Shown: positions 16,549 through 27,600 of the stretch, one piece after another | Position numbering within the stretch: position 1 is the first letter of the stretch | How the letters are laid out: each line of letters opens with the position of its first letter | Source: Alistipes sp. | GTDB taxonomy: Bacteria > Bacteroidota > Bacteroidia > Bacteroidales > Rikenellaceae | Reading direction: 5' to 3' | NCBI GenBank assembly: GCA_022511345.1 | Contig: JAFLRR010000008.1 | Span: 51,810 to 115,809, forward strand | DNA: 64,000 nucleotides | Program-made: the position numbers and the translations under genes | The notes under the pieces: model-generated | The model's input: the letters and a program-made list of their open reading frames with translations, nothing else | Databases searched by the model: none | Told to the model about the DNA's origin: nothing

Positions 16549-17169
16549 ATGCATATGAACAGATTTACAATGCCTAAACTGCCTAAAATGAAGATAAATA
16601 AATCTGTGTGCCTGCTGCTGCTCGCTCTGCTGACCGCTTCTGGAGTTCGAGCGCAGGAATTTGCCGTTAAAACGAACCTGCTCTATGATGCTACGGCGAC
16701 CGTCAATGCCGGAGTGGAGATTGGACTGGCACCTCGCTGGACGCTCGATTTGACGGGGCAAATCAACTTCTGGAATGTCAATAAACACCGCTGGCGCCAC
16801 TGGCTTGCGCAGCCCGAGGCCCGCTATTGGTTCTGCGACCGTTTCTCGCGTCATTTCATCGGCTTTCATGCGGTGGGCGGCAATTTTAACGTGGGAATGA
16901 TTAAAAACAACATCCATTTCCTCGGTTCCGACTTCTCGAAGCTGTCCGACCACCGTTACCAAGGCTGGGCAATCGGTGCGGGCGTGGCCTACGGCTATGC
17001 CTTCATCCTGGGCCGCCACTGGAATCTCGAGCTTGAGTTGGGTGTCGGGTATGCCTACCTGAATTATGACAAATTCGAGTGTGCCGAATGTGGCCGCAAG
17101 GTCGGGGATGGCGACCACCACTACGTCGGTCCGACGAAAGCGGCTATCAACCTGGTGTATGTATTTTAA
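16549..17169 (+). CDS. DUF3575 family outer-membrane protein, first gene of fimbrial operon
   Basis: A 206-residue exported protein. After a short charged N terminus and a hydrophobic signal (VCLLLLALLTASGVRAQ) comes the DUF3575 pattern: FAVKTNLLYDATATVNAGVE, RWTLDLTGQINFW, EARYWFCDRFSRHFIGFHA and a final strand ending in the aromatic LVYVF. Alternating strands and the terminal Phe suggest a small outer-membrane beta-barrel. DUF3575 genes open many Mfa/Fim-type fimbrial operons in Bacteroidales; a role in fimbria assembly is inferred from that. In-frame ATGs at 16549, 16555 and 16570 make the exact start uncertain. Confidence 0.85.
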   Translation: MHMNRFTMPKLPKMKINKSVCLLLLALLTASGVRAQEFAVKTNLLYDATATVNAGVEIGLAPRWTLDLTGQINFWNVNKHRWRHWLAQPEARYWFCDRFSRHFIGFHAVGGNFNVGMIKNNIHFLGSDFSKLSDHRYQGWAIGAGVAYGYAFILGRHWNLELELGVGYAYLNYDKFECAECGRKVGDGDHHYVGPTKAAINLVYVF

Positions 17170-17181
17170 CGGGACTAAACG

Positions 17182-18600
17182 ATGAAACGATACTTCTTTT
17201 ATATTGTTGCCCTGCTGCTGGCGACGAGTGCGGCGGCCCAGGAGTACTGCGGCATGACCGTTCCGGCGGCGGTGATGAAACGCCAGGCCAACCTGATGGA
17301 GGTCAAGATGCAGCTGGAGCTTTCGGATTTCGACCTCACGGGCAACCGGGCGGTGGTTTTTACGCCGGCCATTGTCAGCGAGAGCGATTCGCTGCTGCTG
17401 CACCCGGTGGGATTGTACAGCCGCGATCGCTGGTATCAGTATCTGCGTTCGGGCGATGGCCCGGTGGGAGGCGCCACGGAGCAGTCGATACGCTGGTCGA
17501 AGCGCCCCGAGGAGCTGGCTTATAACGAGATTGTCTCTTACGAGGAGTGGATGAACGGTGCGACGCTGGTGTTGTTGCGCCGCGACTACGGTTGCTGCCG
17601 CACGCTGCTCGACGAGTCTCGTGCTCCGCTTGCCAACTACAAAGAGGTGCGCTACACGCCGGTATTCCGCTACGCTACGAATGTGGCGGCCGAGGTAAAG
17701 ACCCGCGAATTGTCGGGCCGCGCCTTCATCGACTTCCCGGTCAATCGCACCGAGATTTACCCCGACTACCGCAAGAATCCGACCGAGTTGGCCAAGATTG
17801 TGGCAACGATCGACTCGGTGCGCAATGATGCCGATGTAACGGTAACGGCAATCACTATCAAGGGCTATGCTTCGCCCGAGAGCCCGTGGTCGAACAACAC
17901 GCGCCTGGCCAAGGGTCGTACCGCGACGCTGAAGAACTATGTGCAGCAGCTCTACCGCTTTGAAGAGGGCTTCATCCGCACCGACTACGAGCCGGAGGAC
18001 TGGGCCGGTCTGCGCGACTTTGTCGAGTCGTCTAACCTCGTGCACCGTGCGGAGATTCTGGCGATTATCGACAGCGACATGGAGCCCGATCCCAAGGAGG
18101 CTAAGATTAAGACAACCTATCCCGATGAGTATAAGTTCCTGTTGACGACCATCTATCCGGCGCTGCGCCACTCGGACTATACCATCGAGTACACGATTCG
18201 CAGCTTCAGCGATACCGACGAGATTGGCCGACTGCTCCACACACAGCCGCAGAAGCTCAGCTTGAGCGAAATGTTGCGTTACGCACAGACCCTGGAGCCG
18301 GGCAGCGATGTCTACAACGAGGTGTTCGAAATTGCCGTGCGGATGTTCCCCGACGACCCGACGGCCAATCTCAATGCGGCCAATTCGGCGATGCAGCGCG
18401 GCGACTGCGAACGTGCGGCGCACTACTTGTCGAAGGCAGGCGACAGCGCCGAGGCGGAGTATGCGCGCGGTGTGCTGGCGGCTATGCAGCATGAGTACGG
18501 CAAGGCGGTGGATTACATCGAGAAATCCCGTGAGTTGGGCTTGGAGGACGCTTCGGCGGTAATCGACCACATCAAGGAGGTCTCTGAGTACAAATTCTGA
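17182..18600 (+). CDS. DUF3868 / OmpA-like protein of fimbrial operon
   Basis: A 472-residue exported protein with a signal peptide (to AAAQ, about residue 20). Residues 21-170 match DUF3868. Residues about 180-330 resemble an OmpA/MotB peptidoglycan-binding domain (FIDFPVNRTEIYPDYRKN, then ITIKGYASPESPWSNNTRLAKGR). The C-terminal third is helical with TPR-like repeats (NLNAANSAMQRGDCERAAHY). In related operons this gene follows DUF3575, and the protein is thought to tie the fimbria base to the cell wall. It lies 12 bases after the DUF3575 gene. Confidence 0.85.
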   Translation: MKRYFFYIVALLLATSAAAQEYCGMTVPAAVMKRQANLMEVKMQLELSDFDLTGNRAVVFTPAIVSESDSLLLHPVGLYSRDRWYQYLRSGDGPVGGATEQSIRWSKRPEELAYNEIVSYEEWMNGATLVLLRRDYGCCRTLLDESRAPLANYKEVRYTPVFRYATNVAAEVKTRELSGRAFIDFPVNRTEIYPDYRKNPTELAKIVATIDSVRNDADVTVTAITIKGYASPESPWSNNTRLAKGRTATLKNYVQQLYRFEEGFIRTDYEPEDWAGLRDFVESSNLVHRAEILAIIDSDMEPDPKEAKIKTTYPDEYKFLLTTIYPALRHSDYTIEYTIRSFSDTDEIGRLLHTQPQKLSLSEMLRYAQTLEPGSDVYNEVFEIAVRMFPDDPTANLNAANSAMQRGDCERAAHYLSKAGDSAEAEYARGVLAAMQHEYGKAVDYIEKSRELGLEDASAVIDHIKEVSEYKF

Positions 18601-18648
18601 CGATTGAGACAAAAACAGACAACAAAAAATATTAAAAATAACTGCAAC

Positions 18649-20592
18649 ATGAGAAAATTCATCTATTCCATTGCTCTGCTCGGCCTGTGGACTGCAGGTT
18701 GCGCCGAAGCAGACGATCTCGGCGGAACGCCGGAAACCCCCGATGTAGGGGTAGAAGCGGAAGCCGCCTACATTCCGCTCAGCCTGATTTCTGCAGGCAG
18801 TATGGGAGGACGTGCTAATATAGATGGCTATGAAGACGGTGATGGGAATGAAGCCATTGTGAAGGATATTCGCCTCTATTTCTTCGACACGAATAAAAAT
18901 GCCGCGAAGGTAAGAAAAAATCCTGCCAAAGGAGGAAACGGTTATGATTCGTACATTGACTACGATCCTCGAATCGATGATGTGCATGATGGTAATAAAG
19001 AGCCTGAGATTACAGTTGAGAAAACGCTTACGCTGATGATGCAGCTCAACATCGATGCAAGGAACAAACCCGAATATGTGGTAGCTCTGATTAATCCGAC
19101 TGCCGAGTTGAAAAATAGTGAAAATTATTCGCTGGATGAGTTGGCGGCTATTGTCGGTAATTTCAAGGAGGACGGTACCAAGCCTTTCCTTATGAGCAAC
19201 TCGGCGTATGCAGACACCCCTGAGGAGAGTTCGACGAAAGAGAACATCAATTATACGAAAATCAAGAAGCTGTATACTTCTCGTGAGGCCGCGGATCAGG
19301 AAGTAGAGGCGAATAGGACAGTGATTTTTGTCGAGCGTGTTGCCGCACGTCTCGATTTGCTGGTTGACGAGAGCAAACTCCAATCGGCAACCGAGAACGG
19401 TTATCTGGGTTATAAAGAGGAGCCGGATCCGGAGACTCCGGTCGATACGAAAAATATCTTCTTTACGGGCTCCTATTACAATGCGTACAATGCAGTAGCT
19501 GATAAGGAAAATCCTATCTTTGTCAAGTTCTGCGGTTGGCAGGTAATCTCGACTCCCAAAAAGTCGAAACTGTTGAAGACTATCGATTATGTCACCTGGG
19601 ATGCCGAAGAGAACGGATTGTTCCAAAAGGGCGATACTGAGCCGTGGAATGTCGTAGCTTACCATCGTTCGTTCTGGGCCATCAATCCCGACCTGACGTC
19701 GGCAAAAAATGCTGACCTTTCGGAGTCGGACGGATACAAGAAAGCCGTAGATTATGATTTCTACAGCTATAACGAGATTGCCGCTAATAAATTTGACGCC
19801 ACCAACAGAGCGTATATTCAGGAGAATGCCGCCGATCCTACCGAGAGAAAGTCCGTTGCGGAAAATCACGAAACGAAGGTAATCGTGGCGGCTCAGCTGG
19901 TGGACAAGTATGGCGACCCGATGCCGATAGTCGAATATGGTTTGATGTATTATGAGAAAGACGCCCTGCTGGACTATTTCGCTGATCAGCTCTCGCGTCA
20001 TTTCTATTCCGACCCGAGCGATAAAGAAAACTCGAAACTCGCGAAAGAAGACCTGGAGTACAAGACCCAGTTCGCGTATACGAATGAGGCAGGCGTCGAT
20101 ATCGAGGGCAGTTATTTAGCTTATGTGGCTTTGACCTCGACGGCCGAGGGCAAGATCTGGTATCGTGATGTGATTGAAAAGGATGAAGCGACCCAGGAGG
20201 ATAAAAAGGTTACGAAAAAGTATGGTGACGCTCCTGATGCCGACGGCACCATCAAGGATGTAAACGATTTTATTCAGAGCGTGGTAAGCAACCGTCTGCT
20301 GATTTGGGAAAATGGTCAGACTTACTACTACCTGACGGTTCGCCACCTCGGCAATTTGGAGACTGACGCCGCAACCGGCGCGGTGAAGGCGGCTCCTGGA
20401 GCTTATGGTGTGGTGCGCAACCATATCTACAAGGTCAATCTGACTGCGTTGAAAGGTCTCGGTACGCCCGTGCTCGATTCCGATGAACCGATTTATCCTG
20501 AGAAAACGATTCACGACGATTACCTCTTTGCCGCCGAGATTAAGGTGCTGCAGTGGCGCGTCGTATCGCAAGACTATGACTTCACCTGGTAA
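18649..20592 (+). CDS. Mfa1-type major fimbrial subunit lipoprotein
   Basis: A 647-residue lipoprotein (lipobox WTAGC, Cys near residue 18) and the likely shaft subunit. Pro-fimbrillins of this family are lipidated, exported, trimmed by a gingipain-like protease and polymerised by donor-strand exchange. The N-terminal domain shows IVKDIRLYFFDTNKN, then MMQLNIDARNKPEYVVALINPTA; the middle has NRTVIFVERVAARLDLLVDE; the C terminus has GVVRNHIYKVNLTALKGLGTPV and VLQWRVVSQDYDFTW. These are Mfa1/FimA family features. It is less GC-rich than the rest of the operon. Its stop overlaps the ATG of the Mfa2-like gene (TAATG). A start 15 codons upstream is possible but lacks a signal. Confidence 0.82.
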   Translation: MRKFIYSIALLGLWTAGCAEADDLGGTPETPDVGVEAEAAYIPLSLISAGSMGGRANIDGYEDGDGNEAIVKDIRLYFFDTNKNAAKVRKNPAKGGNGYDSYIDYDPRIDDVHDGNKEPEITVEKTLTLMMQLNIDARNKPEYVVALINPTAELKNSENYSLDELAAIVGNFKEDGTKPFLMSNSAYADTPEESSTKENINYTKIKKLYTSREAADQEVEANRTVIFVERVAARLDLLVDESKLQSATENGYLGYKEEPDPETPVDTKNIFFTGSYYNAYNAVADKENPIFVKFCGWQVISTPKKSKLLKTIDYVTWDAEENGLFQKGDTEPWNVVAYHRSFWAINPDLTSAKNADLSESDGYKKAVDYDFYSYNEIAANKFDATNRAYIQENAADPTERKSVAENHETKVIVAAQLVDKYGDPMPIVEYGLMYYEKDALLDYFADQLSRHFYSDPSDKENSKLAKEDLEYKTQFAYTNEAGVDIEGSYLAYVALTSTAEGKIWYRDVIEKDEATQEDKKVTKKYGDAPDADGTIKDVNDFIQSVVSNRLLIWENGQTYYYLTVRHLGNLETDAATGAVKAAPGAYGVVRNHIYKVNLTALKGLGTPVLDSDEPIYPEKTIHDDYLFAAEIKVLQWRVVSQDYDFTW

Positions 20593-21662
20593 TGAAAAGC
20601 TGGTTTAGAAAAATATCTTTGATAACGGCGCTGTTGCCGGCGGTGTTCGCTCTGTCGTTCACCGCCTGCGACAACCTGGTGTTCGAGGACGAGGGTGTCT
20701 GCGTCGTTAACTACAACTTGCGGTTCGTCTACGACATGAACCTCAAGTGGGCCGATGCCTTCCCTTCGGAAGTGCACTCGGTACACCTCTACGCATTCGA
20801 TCGTAACGGCCTTTTTGTCAAAGATTTTACCGCTAATGGCAAACCGGTCGATATCGAGGGTTACACCATGCAGCTCGATCTCGACCCCGGTCACTATACG
20901 CTGGTGGCGTGGTGTGGTATGGAGAACGAGGGCGAGACCGTGAAATCTTTCACCGTACCGGTGCCTGTTGCGGGCCAAACCCGCATCGAAGAGCTCACCT
21001 GCGCGCTCAACACCCAGCAGGTGGGCCGTGCAGATAGCTATTCGAAAGAGCGGCTTCGTTTCCTTTACCATGGAAAGCTCGATGTCGATCTGCCCAATGT
21101 CTACAACGGCAATTTCGACTATACGATGTATCTGACGAAGGATACCAACCACATCCGCATCATCCTCCAGCAGCTGTCGGGTGAAGATTTGAAGCCCGAG
21201 GATATAGATTTCACCATCGAGGACACCAACACCCTCCTGGGTTACGACAACTTAATGCTCAGTCAGGAGGTGGTTGCCTACCGCCCGTGGGCAACGCTGT
21301 CGGGCGAGGCCGGAATGGTGCCGGAGGAGAGCGAATCGGGCGACCTGATTTATGCCAAGAGCGTTATAGCCGATTTGTCTACCAGCCGTCTGATGGCCGA
21401 CCACAAAAAGAAAATGATGCTTACCATCACCGGTGCGGAGGGCAATCGGATTGCTCGTGTGCCGTTGTTGGAGTATGCACTGCTGTCGCGGGAGTACTAC
21501 GAGGAGGCTTACGGCCATCGGATGGATGACCAGGAGTTCCTTGACCGCGAGGACGAATATGTATTCACGTTCTTCCTCGATGCCTCGCAGCGTTGGGTCG
21601 AGATACATATCAACATCCTCTCGTATAGGTTGGTAATACACAATTATGAGTTGGATTCATAG
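20592..21662 (+). CDS. FimB/Mfa2 family fimbrial anchor subunit
   Basis: A 356-residue lipoprotein (signal ending FALSFTACDN) of the FimB/Mfa2 family, which anchors the fimbria to the outer membrane and limits its length. Hallmarks are VCVVNYNLRFVYDMNLKWAD just after the lipid cysteine, VHLYAFDRNGLFV, LDLDPGHYTLVAWCG, and in the second domain RIILQQLSGEDL. The length is usual. It overlaps the major subunit gene by one base, which implies translational coupling and matches the usual shaft-anchor order. Confidence 0.88.
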   Translation: MKSWFRKISLITALLPAVFALSFTACDNLVFEDEGVCVVNYNLRFVYDMNLKWADAFPSEVHSVHLYAFDRNGLFVKDFTANGKPVDIEGYTMQLDLDPGHYTLVAWCGMENEGETVKSFTVPVPVAGQTRIEELTCALNTQQVGRADSYSKERLRFLYHGKLDVDLPNVYNGNFDYTMYLTKDTNHIRIILQQLSGEDLKPEDIDFTIEDTNTLLGYDNLMLSQEVVAYRPWATLSGEAGMVPEESESGDLIYAKSVIADLSTSRLMADHKKKMMLTITGAEGNRIARVPLLEYALLSREYYEEAYGHRMDDQEFLDREDEYVFTFFLDASQRWVEIHINILSYRLVIHNYELDS

Positions 21663-21673
21663 AAGGCTCAATC

Positions 21674-23227
21674 ATGAAACAGCGAATCACTAAGCTCTAC
21701 CTCGCTTTCGTTGTTCTGTGCGGCGCGCTGTTGTTCGCTTCGTGCAGCAAAGACGGCGAGTCGGCGGATTCTCCCGACGATCCGCAGGCACCACAGGCCT
21801 GGGAGATTGGCCCGATGATGATGCTTCACATCAACACGTTGAGCTACGGCGTTCAATCGACGGGTGCGGCTGTAGAGGAACGGATCAAGTCGCTGCGTAT
21901 CATCATGATTCACGAGGATCCCGACAAAAAGCGCTATCTCGAGGCCAACCGCCTGATTGACATTCCTGATGTCGGAGCTGACGGGGAGGGCAGTCGTGCC
22001 ACGGACTTCACTTACATCTTCCAGAAGCGCACCGTGCTTGGCAAAAAGAGTTTCTATCTGATTGCCAACGAGGAATGTGCTGAAAACGTTACGATTAAAG
22101 GCGACGAAGGCCCCATGGAGCTCCCGGCGCAGGCGACGCTGTCTACGTTGCTTAACTCCTATCAGCCCGCAATGCCGAGCGGCAAGAAAGCCGCCGCAGA
22201 CGGAGCCTTGATAGACCCTGCGGACGACGATCCGGCAAATCCCGATGTGGCTGCCGATGAGACGGCCGCCGCGCAGGCGCAGGAGTTCGAGAAACTGCTC
22301 CAGAATCTCTGCCTCGAACCGAAGCAGGAATTGGGCAGCGGCAAGCTTTACCTGCCTTATTCGGCCTATTACCACTCCGGCTACGACATCACCGCGGCGG
22401 GAGGGCACGAGATTGATATGACCGGCAGCCCGATGTATTTGGTGCCGGTCGCCACGAAGTTCACGTTCAAGTTCATCAACGAGCGCACGCTGGACAATGG
22501 AGGCCTTGCAATCGGCAAGCTGGAGCTCCGGAGTACGAACAAGACCAACTACTTGATGGCCAACTTCGATTTGTCGGGTTTTAAGAACAAGGAGGAGTTG
22601 TATCTCGATCCCGTCGAAGGCGGCAGCAAGCAGATTCACTGGATTGAATGGCTGCGGCAGGTAGCCCTGGCGACGAATCCGACAAAACCGGAAGATCAAA
22701 CTTCGGACAATGTTACCGATCAGAACAGCCGCTTCGGTTGGATCAGCTGCTATCAGATGCCCTATCCCGATTTGAAGGATGGAGCGGCCGGCGAGAGCGA
22801 TGCCGTGGCTTACGACTTTATCCAGCACCTCCCGGAGCAGAGCTTGACGCTCATGAATGCCGAGTCGTTGGGCGGCGACAAGGTCAAATCCTACGAGCAG
22901 GAGATCGGACCGTTCTATCTGCCTGAAGGACACCACAAAGAGGCAAAGAATTTGTCCGATGACCCCGATTCCGACGTGACGACCATGGTTGAGAGCTACG
23001 GGCTCCATATCGAAATGTACCCGGCGGGAGAAGGTCCGTCATCGACGCAGTTCAAAGAGGCCGACACCGAGATATCGAACCTCAAGTACCTCTTCCGAAA
23101 CACGAGTATCCGCATCACGATTGCTCTGCACGAGGGCGGTGTGAAAATCTATGCTCAGACAGAACCTTGGATTACGGCTTCCTTGTGGGGATATGTGCAA
23201 GATGAAGATGATATAAAGCAGAAATAA
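21674..23227 (+). CDS. Fimbrial accessory lipoprotein (Mfa-like)
   Basis: A 517-residue lipoprotein (LLFASC lipobox, Cys near residue 25) placed directly after the anchor gene, where minor and tip subunits are found. The N-terminal region EERIKSLRIIMIHEDPDK and the core FTFKFINERTLDNGGLAIGKLELRS are consistent with a fimbrillin-type beta-sandwich. An Ala/Asp-rich linker (about 165-195) separates two halves. It ends ITASLWGYVQDEDDIKQK. I cannot name a specific family with confidence. Minor tip subunit is an inference from position. Confidence 0.65.
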   Translation: MKQRITKLYLAFVVLCGALLFASCSKDGESADSPDDPQAPQAWEIGPMMMLHINTLSYGVQSTGAAVEERIKSLRIIMIHEDPDKKRYLEANRLIDIPDVGADGEGSRATDFTYIFQKRTVLGKKSFYLIANEECAENVTIKGDEGPMELPAQATLSTLLNSYQPAMPSGKKAAADGALIDPADDDPANPDVAADETAAAQAQEFEKLLQNLCLEPKQELGSGKLYLPYSAYYHSGYDITAAGGHEIDMTGSPMYLVPVATKFTFKFINERTLDNGGLAIGKLELRSTNKTNYLMANFDLSGFKNKEELYLDPVEGGSKQIHWIEWLRQVALATNPTKPEDQTSDNVTDQNSRFGWISCYQMPYPDLKDGAAGESDAVAYDFIQHLPEQSLTLMNAESLGGDKVKSYEQEIGPFYLPEGHHKEAKNLSDDPDSDVTTMVESYGLHIEMYPAGEGPSSTQFKEADTEISNLKYLFRNTSIRITIALHEGGVKIYAQTEPWITASLWGYVQDEDDIKQK

Positions 23228-23239
23228 TACCCAGCGTAA

Positions 23240-24670
23240 ATGGCGAATTATATGAAATATGGACTCCTCCTGCTGGCGGGAGTGGCGGCTTTCTCCTGTG
23301 CAAAGGACTCGGCGGATTCCAAAATACCGGAATCGCCCTATTTGGAGGAGCTGACCGTCAGCCGGGCAGCTCTCGCAATCCCCGGTGAAGAGGAGGATGA
23401 CACCGATACTGATACCGGCTCCGGCTCCGACACCAAACCAGAGCCCCCGAAATACAACGGCGAGGAGATTTTCGACCTCGATTTTAAGCCCGGCGATATC
23501 ATCTACGTTTCCCAGCGAACTCGCAGCAACTTCCCGTTCTCGAAAAATGATACTGGAAGCGAAATTAATCCGATTTACGTGTACCAGTATTACACTTCGG
23601 ATGCCAGTTGGGAGGATGGCTACAACTTCAAACCCAAATCTATGGACAAGGCGCTGGATTGGGAGGAGGTGAGAGAACTCCGCTCGGTGGGCAACGGTTT
23701 CGTGCTCTGTGCCATGTACTATCCCGGCGACGGCAAGGAGGGAACGCGCGCTGTGCCGAGCGACCAGCGGTCGCTGACGAATCTGCTCCGTGCGGACATC
23801 CAGGCTGCCTATCACTCGACTTCGGCGCTCTATTCACGTGTGCGGTTCAAGCTTTACCACGTGATGAACTATTTCAAGATTAACCTCTACGTGCCGGTTT
23901 TCAAGGAGACCGGCAAAGAGGGTGAAGATCAGCTCTTCTCGGGCTACACACCCGCTTCGTTAATCAATGCATGGGTGAAGAAAGCCTGCCCCGAATTCCT
24001 AATCAACTGGTCGGGCAACATCAGCTCCGATACCAGCCCGGGCGTCGAGATTGCGAATGAGGACCACAAGGCGGATATCGCTATGTACTCTCACGGTCAT
24101 GCGGCCGTCGGCGAGAACAGCGGCAGCGACGGTGACGATGGCGATGGCGACGGCAGCGACGAGGAGCAGTCGGATGTCGACAGAACGCGCGCCGACGAGC
24201 CCGAATTGGCTTACGAAGATCCCGGCGAACCGGTGCCGGACGATAGTGTGTGGGCTACAATCCGTCCGCTGGGGGATCCGATAAGTATCAATGTAAAGGA
24301 GTTTCTGCCTGACGAGTTGGCCAAGATTCAGCCGCTGCCCACCGAGGCGGACGGCTCGATGGTCGACGAGGTATACCTCTTCTCGTTCAGCGTGATTATT
24401 CCGGCGCAGCCCGCCGCCTTCACGAATCAATTCCCCGGCTGGATGCAATTTCAGTTCAAGGAGCCCACTGAAACCACGAAGAACTACTACTTCAACAGCC
24501 AGTTCGTGCAGAACGGTACGCTCCAGGCTACCAAGGGTACGCTGCAAATCATGAATCTCTACCTGCCGCGCAAGGGCGACGAGGTGATTCTCATCAATGC
24601 CGACATCAAGCCCTGGACTGACGTGGAAACCGATATGAACCTTCCGGAGAAAAAGGACGATAAAAAATAA
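23240..24670 (+). CDS. Fimbrillin-like accessory lipoprotein with acidic linkers
   Basis: A 476-residue lipoprotein (LAGVAAFSCAKD; ATG at 23240 or 23252). After the cysteine come SRAALAIP and two Asp/Glu/Ser/Gly-rich linkers: one near residues 50-73 and one near 290-315 (repeats of GDDGDGDGSDEE type). The central part (FKLYHVMNYFKINLYVPV) resembles the second strand region of fimbrillin domains, and the C terminus (NQFPGWMQFQFKEP to ILINADIKPWTDVETDMNLP) resembles the last strands of Mfa-like proteins. Probably a minor subunit or adhesin. Operon position supports this; sequence alone does not fix the role. Confidence 0.62.
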   Translation: MANYMKYGLLLLAGVAAFSCAKDSADSKIPESPYLEELTVSRAALAIPGEEEDDTDTDTGSGSDTKPEPPKYNGEEIFDLDFKPGDIIYVSQRTRSNFPFSKNDTGSEINPIYVYQYYTSDASWEDGYNFKPKSMDKALDWEEVRELRSVGNGFVLCAMYYPGDGKEGTRAVPSDQRSLTNLLRADIQAAYHSTSALYSRVRFKLYHVMNYFKINLYVPVFKETGKEGEDQLFSGYTPASLINAWVKKACPEFLINWSGNISSDTSPGVEIANEDHKADIAMYSHGHAAVGENSGSDGDDGDGDGSDEEQSDVDRTRADEPELAYEDPGEPVPDDSVWATIRPLGDPISINVKEFLPDELAKIQPLPTEADGSMVDEVYLFSFSVIIPAQPAAFTNQFPGWMQFQFKEPTETTKNYYFNSQFVQNGTLQATKGTLQIMNLYLPRKGDEVILINADIKPWTDVETDMNLPEKKDDKK

Positions 24671-24691
24671 CGAAAATACTACTGAATTGCG

Positions 24692-27600
24692 ATGATAAAG
24701 TCAGCATTCCATATATTGAACCGGCTGCTCTTCGCCCTGATTGGGGCGGGGGCGCTCTGTTTTGTCTCCTGTACGATTGACGATACGGCCGATATGCCGA
24801 AGCCTGGTGATTCGGAGCAATCCGATTATGTTCGGGTCAGTGCCTCGGTGCGAGCGACACTCGCTTCGCGCGCTGCCAAGGAATGGGGGCGGGTCGACCA
24901 GGGCGAGTTCGTGCTGACCTATCCTTTTTCGATGTCGGTTGTTAATAACGACACCACCTATACCTACAACACTGCCAAAGTCAAGTTCGGTACGGAGGGG
25001 TTGGAAAACATGGGTTTTGTTACCTACTACGACGAGCGTAAGGAGGCCAATGTAGCCCTCAAGTGGTCGGAGATAGTGTTGCGCAAAACGCCGTCGGCCA
25101 TCTTCTACCTCGACAATGTGCCCACCTCACTCCACAATGCCGATTCGCCGTTGCAGAAAACGCTCAACTCCCACCAGAATCTGGTGATTTTCTACGGCGA
25201 CGAGGACTATCCCGCCCCCGAAGAGACAAATCCGTTCCGGGCGGGTCTTTTCGACCGCGAGAATGGCACCAACGACTTGTTGTGGGGCTGGACCGTCGCG
25301 GAGAAGAATGCCAAGATTGTGAGATTCGAAGATACCGACCAGGGAGACTACCGACTCCACCACAATATGTCGCGTCTGCGCGTGGTAATCGACGCCAAGC
25401 AGCGTGATGCCGAAACCAATGAGGTGGTCAATTTTTCCCAGGATGTCAAACTCCGGCTGCTCAAGCTGCACCATGAGCCGCTCTATTTCGATCGTTCCTC
25501 CGGCAATTTGACGCTCATGCCGGAGCCCGAAGAGAATAACGTGCTTACGTTAGTACAGTTCGAAAACGGAGAGGAGGCCGGGACTGACCCAACCGACGCG
25601 GACGACCCCGATTCGGCAGTAATACCCTGGGCAAAAATAGAAGAGGTTAAGGATACTGACAATCCCGGGAAAACATTCAAGCGCTACACCTCATACGATT
25701 TCGTAGTGCCGCCGCAGGAGCTGGACAACGCCGATAAGCGTCCGATGCTTCAGCTGATTGTACCGGCCCAGTATGTGCCTGGTAAGAATCCAGCCGATCC
25801 TGAAGTATATTATGAGGCCAATCTGCCCCAAAACATGTACTACACCAAGAAGGAAGGGGACGATGCTACCGACCTCCCGGCGATGCCGTTCAGTTTCATG
25901 AAGGAGTACGACATGACCATCAGGGCGGTGGTGGGTCCTCCCGATTTGGAGCTGCGCTTCGCGCCGGTTCAGGTTCAGGACTGGGTCAATCTCGGTGCCC
26001 AGGAGATTTCGGGCAACCAGGCCGGTATCTATACCAATCAGGATTTTTACGACTTTTTGAACTGCTACCGTGCTCAGAATGATGTGCGGCTTGAGCGCTA
26101 CGGTTACAGAGCCTCGGATGATGAGCCGTGGAAGATTCTCTTCTGGAGTTCGGCGCTCAAACTCCACAAGAAAGATGAGGATATCACTGCGTCAGACGGA
26201 AGCACAAAAAGGGAAGAGGGTATCGAGAACTATCTGGAAGATTGTGTGGATACGGATTTCTTCAAGGATAATCCCTTCCAGTTCGTATTCAACAACAACG
26301 TCGTCACTCTGACGGACGATGAGCAGTATCCCAAGTTGGACGGTGCCTCCGGCCAGCTTCGTCTCTATTCATATGTAACCGGTGAAGATGTTGAATATCC
26401 GGGTATTAAGGATGCAGACCACTTCCTTGAAATGATTAAGGCATACAACTCGAAGAGTTTCAAGTCGCAGCTGCCATTCTTTGGCGCCTACGACAATACC
26501 TACGAGCAGTGGGAAATCGAGTTCACGGAAAATGCCGGCGGCACGTCTGATGCGACGATTGTATTGGATTACGATAAGATTGCAAATACGATGTTCTTCT
26601 TTGGCGAAGACGCCCAAGGCGGAGCCGGCAACTTCAAGTTCAACTTCCGCGGACACCCCATTGAGGTGACCAACATCCCCGATCCGAAGGATCCGACCAA
26701 GACGATTTCGGTTACGCTTGAAGGAATCGAGGGCGAACAGATTCTCCATGCCATTGTCGCCAATCCCGCAGGAATCTACTCGGCCGAGGATGTCGCGCTG
26801 CTGATTCGTGCCTACAACTCGCTCGACACCTCCGAGCCCGACACGGACGACGATGGCGACAGCCAACCCGACAACGGCGGTATGGTGGATGAGCCTGAAG
26901 ACCTCAGCTGGCTGCTCCCGCACTTCGGCGTGAAGACGAGCGACAAGTGGACGTTCCGCTTCATCAAGCCGATAGAGCTGAACGGTCCCGATATTTACGG
27001 TACGATGGTGCCGGACAGCGAAAACAACCTGCCCGATTACGATCTTGTAGCTGTCGGCAGTACGGGTGCGAATGATAATACTCTGATGGTCAAGGTTTCG
27101 GATACCGGACCATCGCAGCAATACACGTACAGCTATACCAACACAGGCGCAAAAGTAGGTGAAACCAGCACTTCCCGATTCGATACCTATCTCAAGAAAC
27201 TGTTCGCCAAGGGCGGTATCATCACGACGGCGGGCAATATCTCGTCGATGATCTCCTACGCCAACAACGGCAACCCGGTTTACCGCCGCTACTACGGCTG
27301 GTACGACGAATTGAACTCGCAGTGGATCTACCAGATCAACCCGACGGCCGGCACGGACGGCATCCGGAAGATCGAGATCGAATATGCGACGATCTTCGCC
27401 AAGCTCAACTCGACCGAGCCGACGGTATTCCAGCTGCTCAACGACAGCAGGGTAGTGGTAACGAAGATGCCCAACGGCGCGCCCGACCTGCTCTGCCGCG
27501 GCGAACAGGGTGCCGAGCTTCTCTACAAGATTCTCAGAGGCTACTACACGCCCGAGGATTATAAACCCGGCATCGAGCTCAGATCCGACTTCGCCGACCT

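Noticed and set aside
16420..20001. Antisense open frame (1193 codons) over the first fimbrial genes
   Set aside because: Covers three well-supported genes with recognised families on the plus strand; the product has no recognisable domain.
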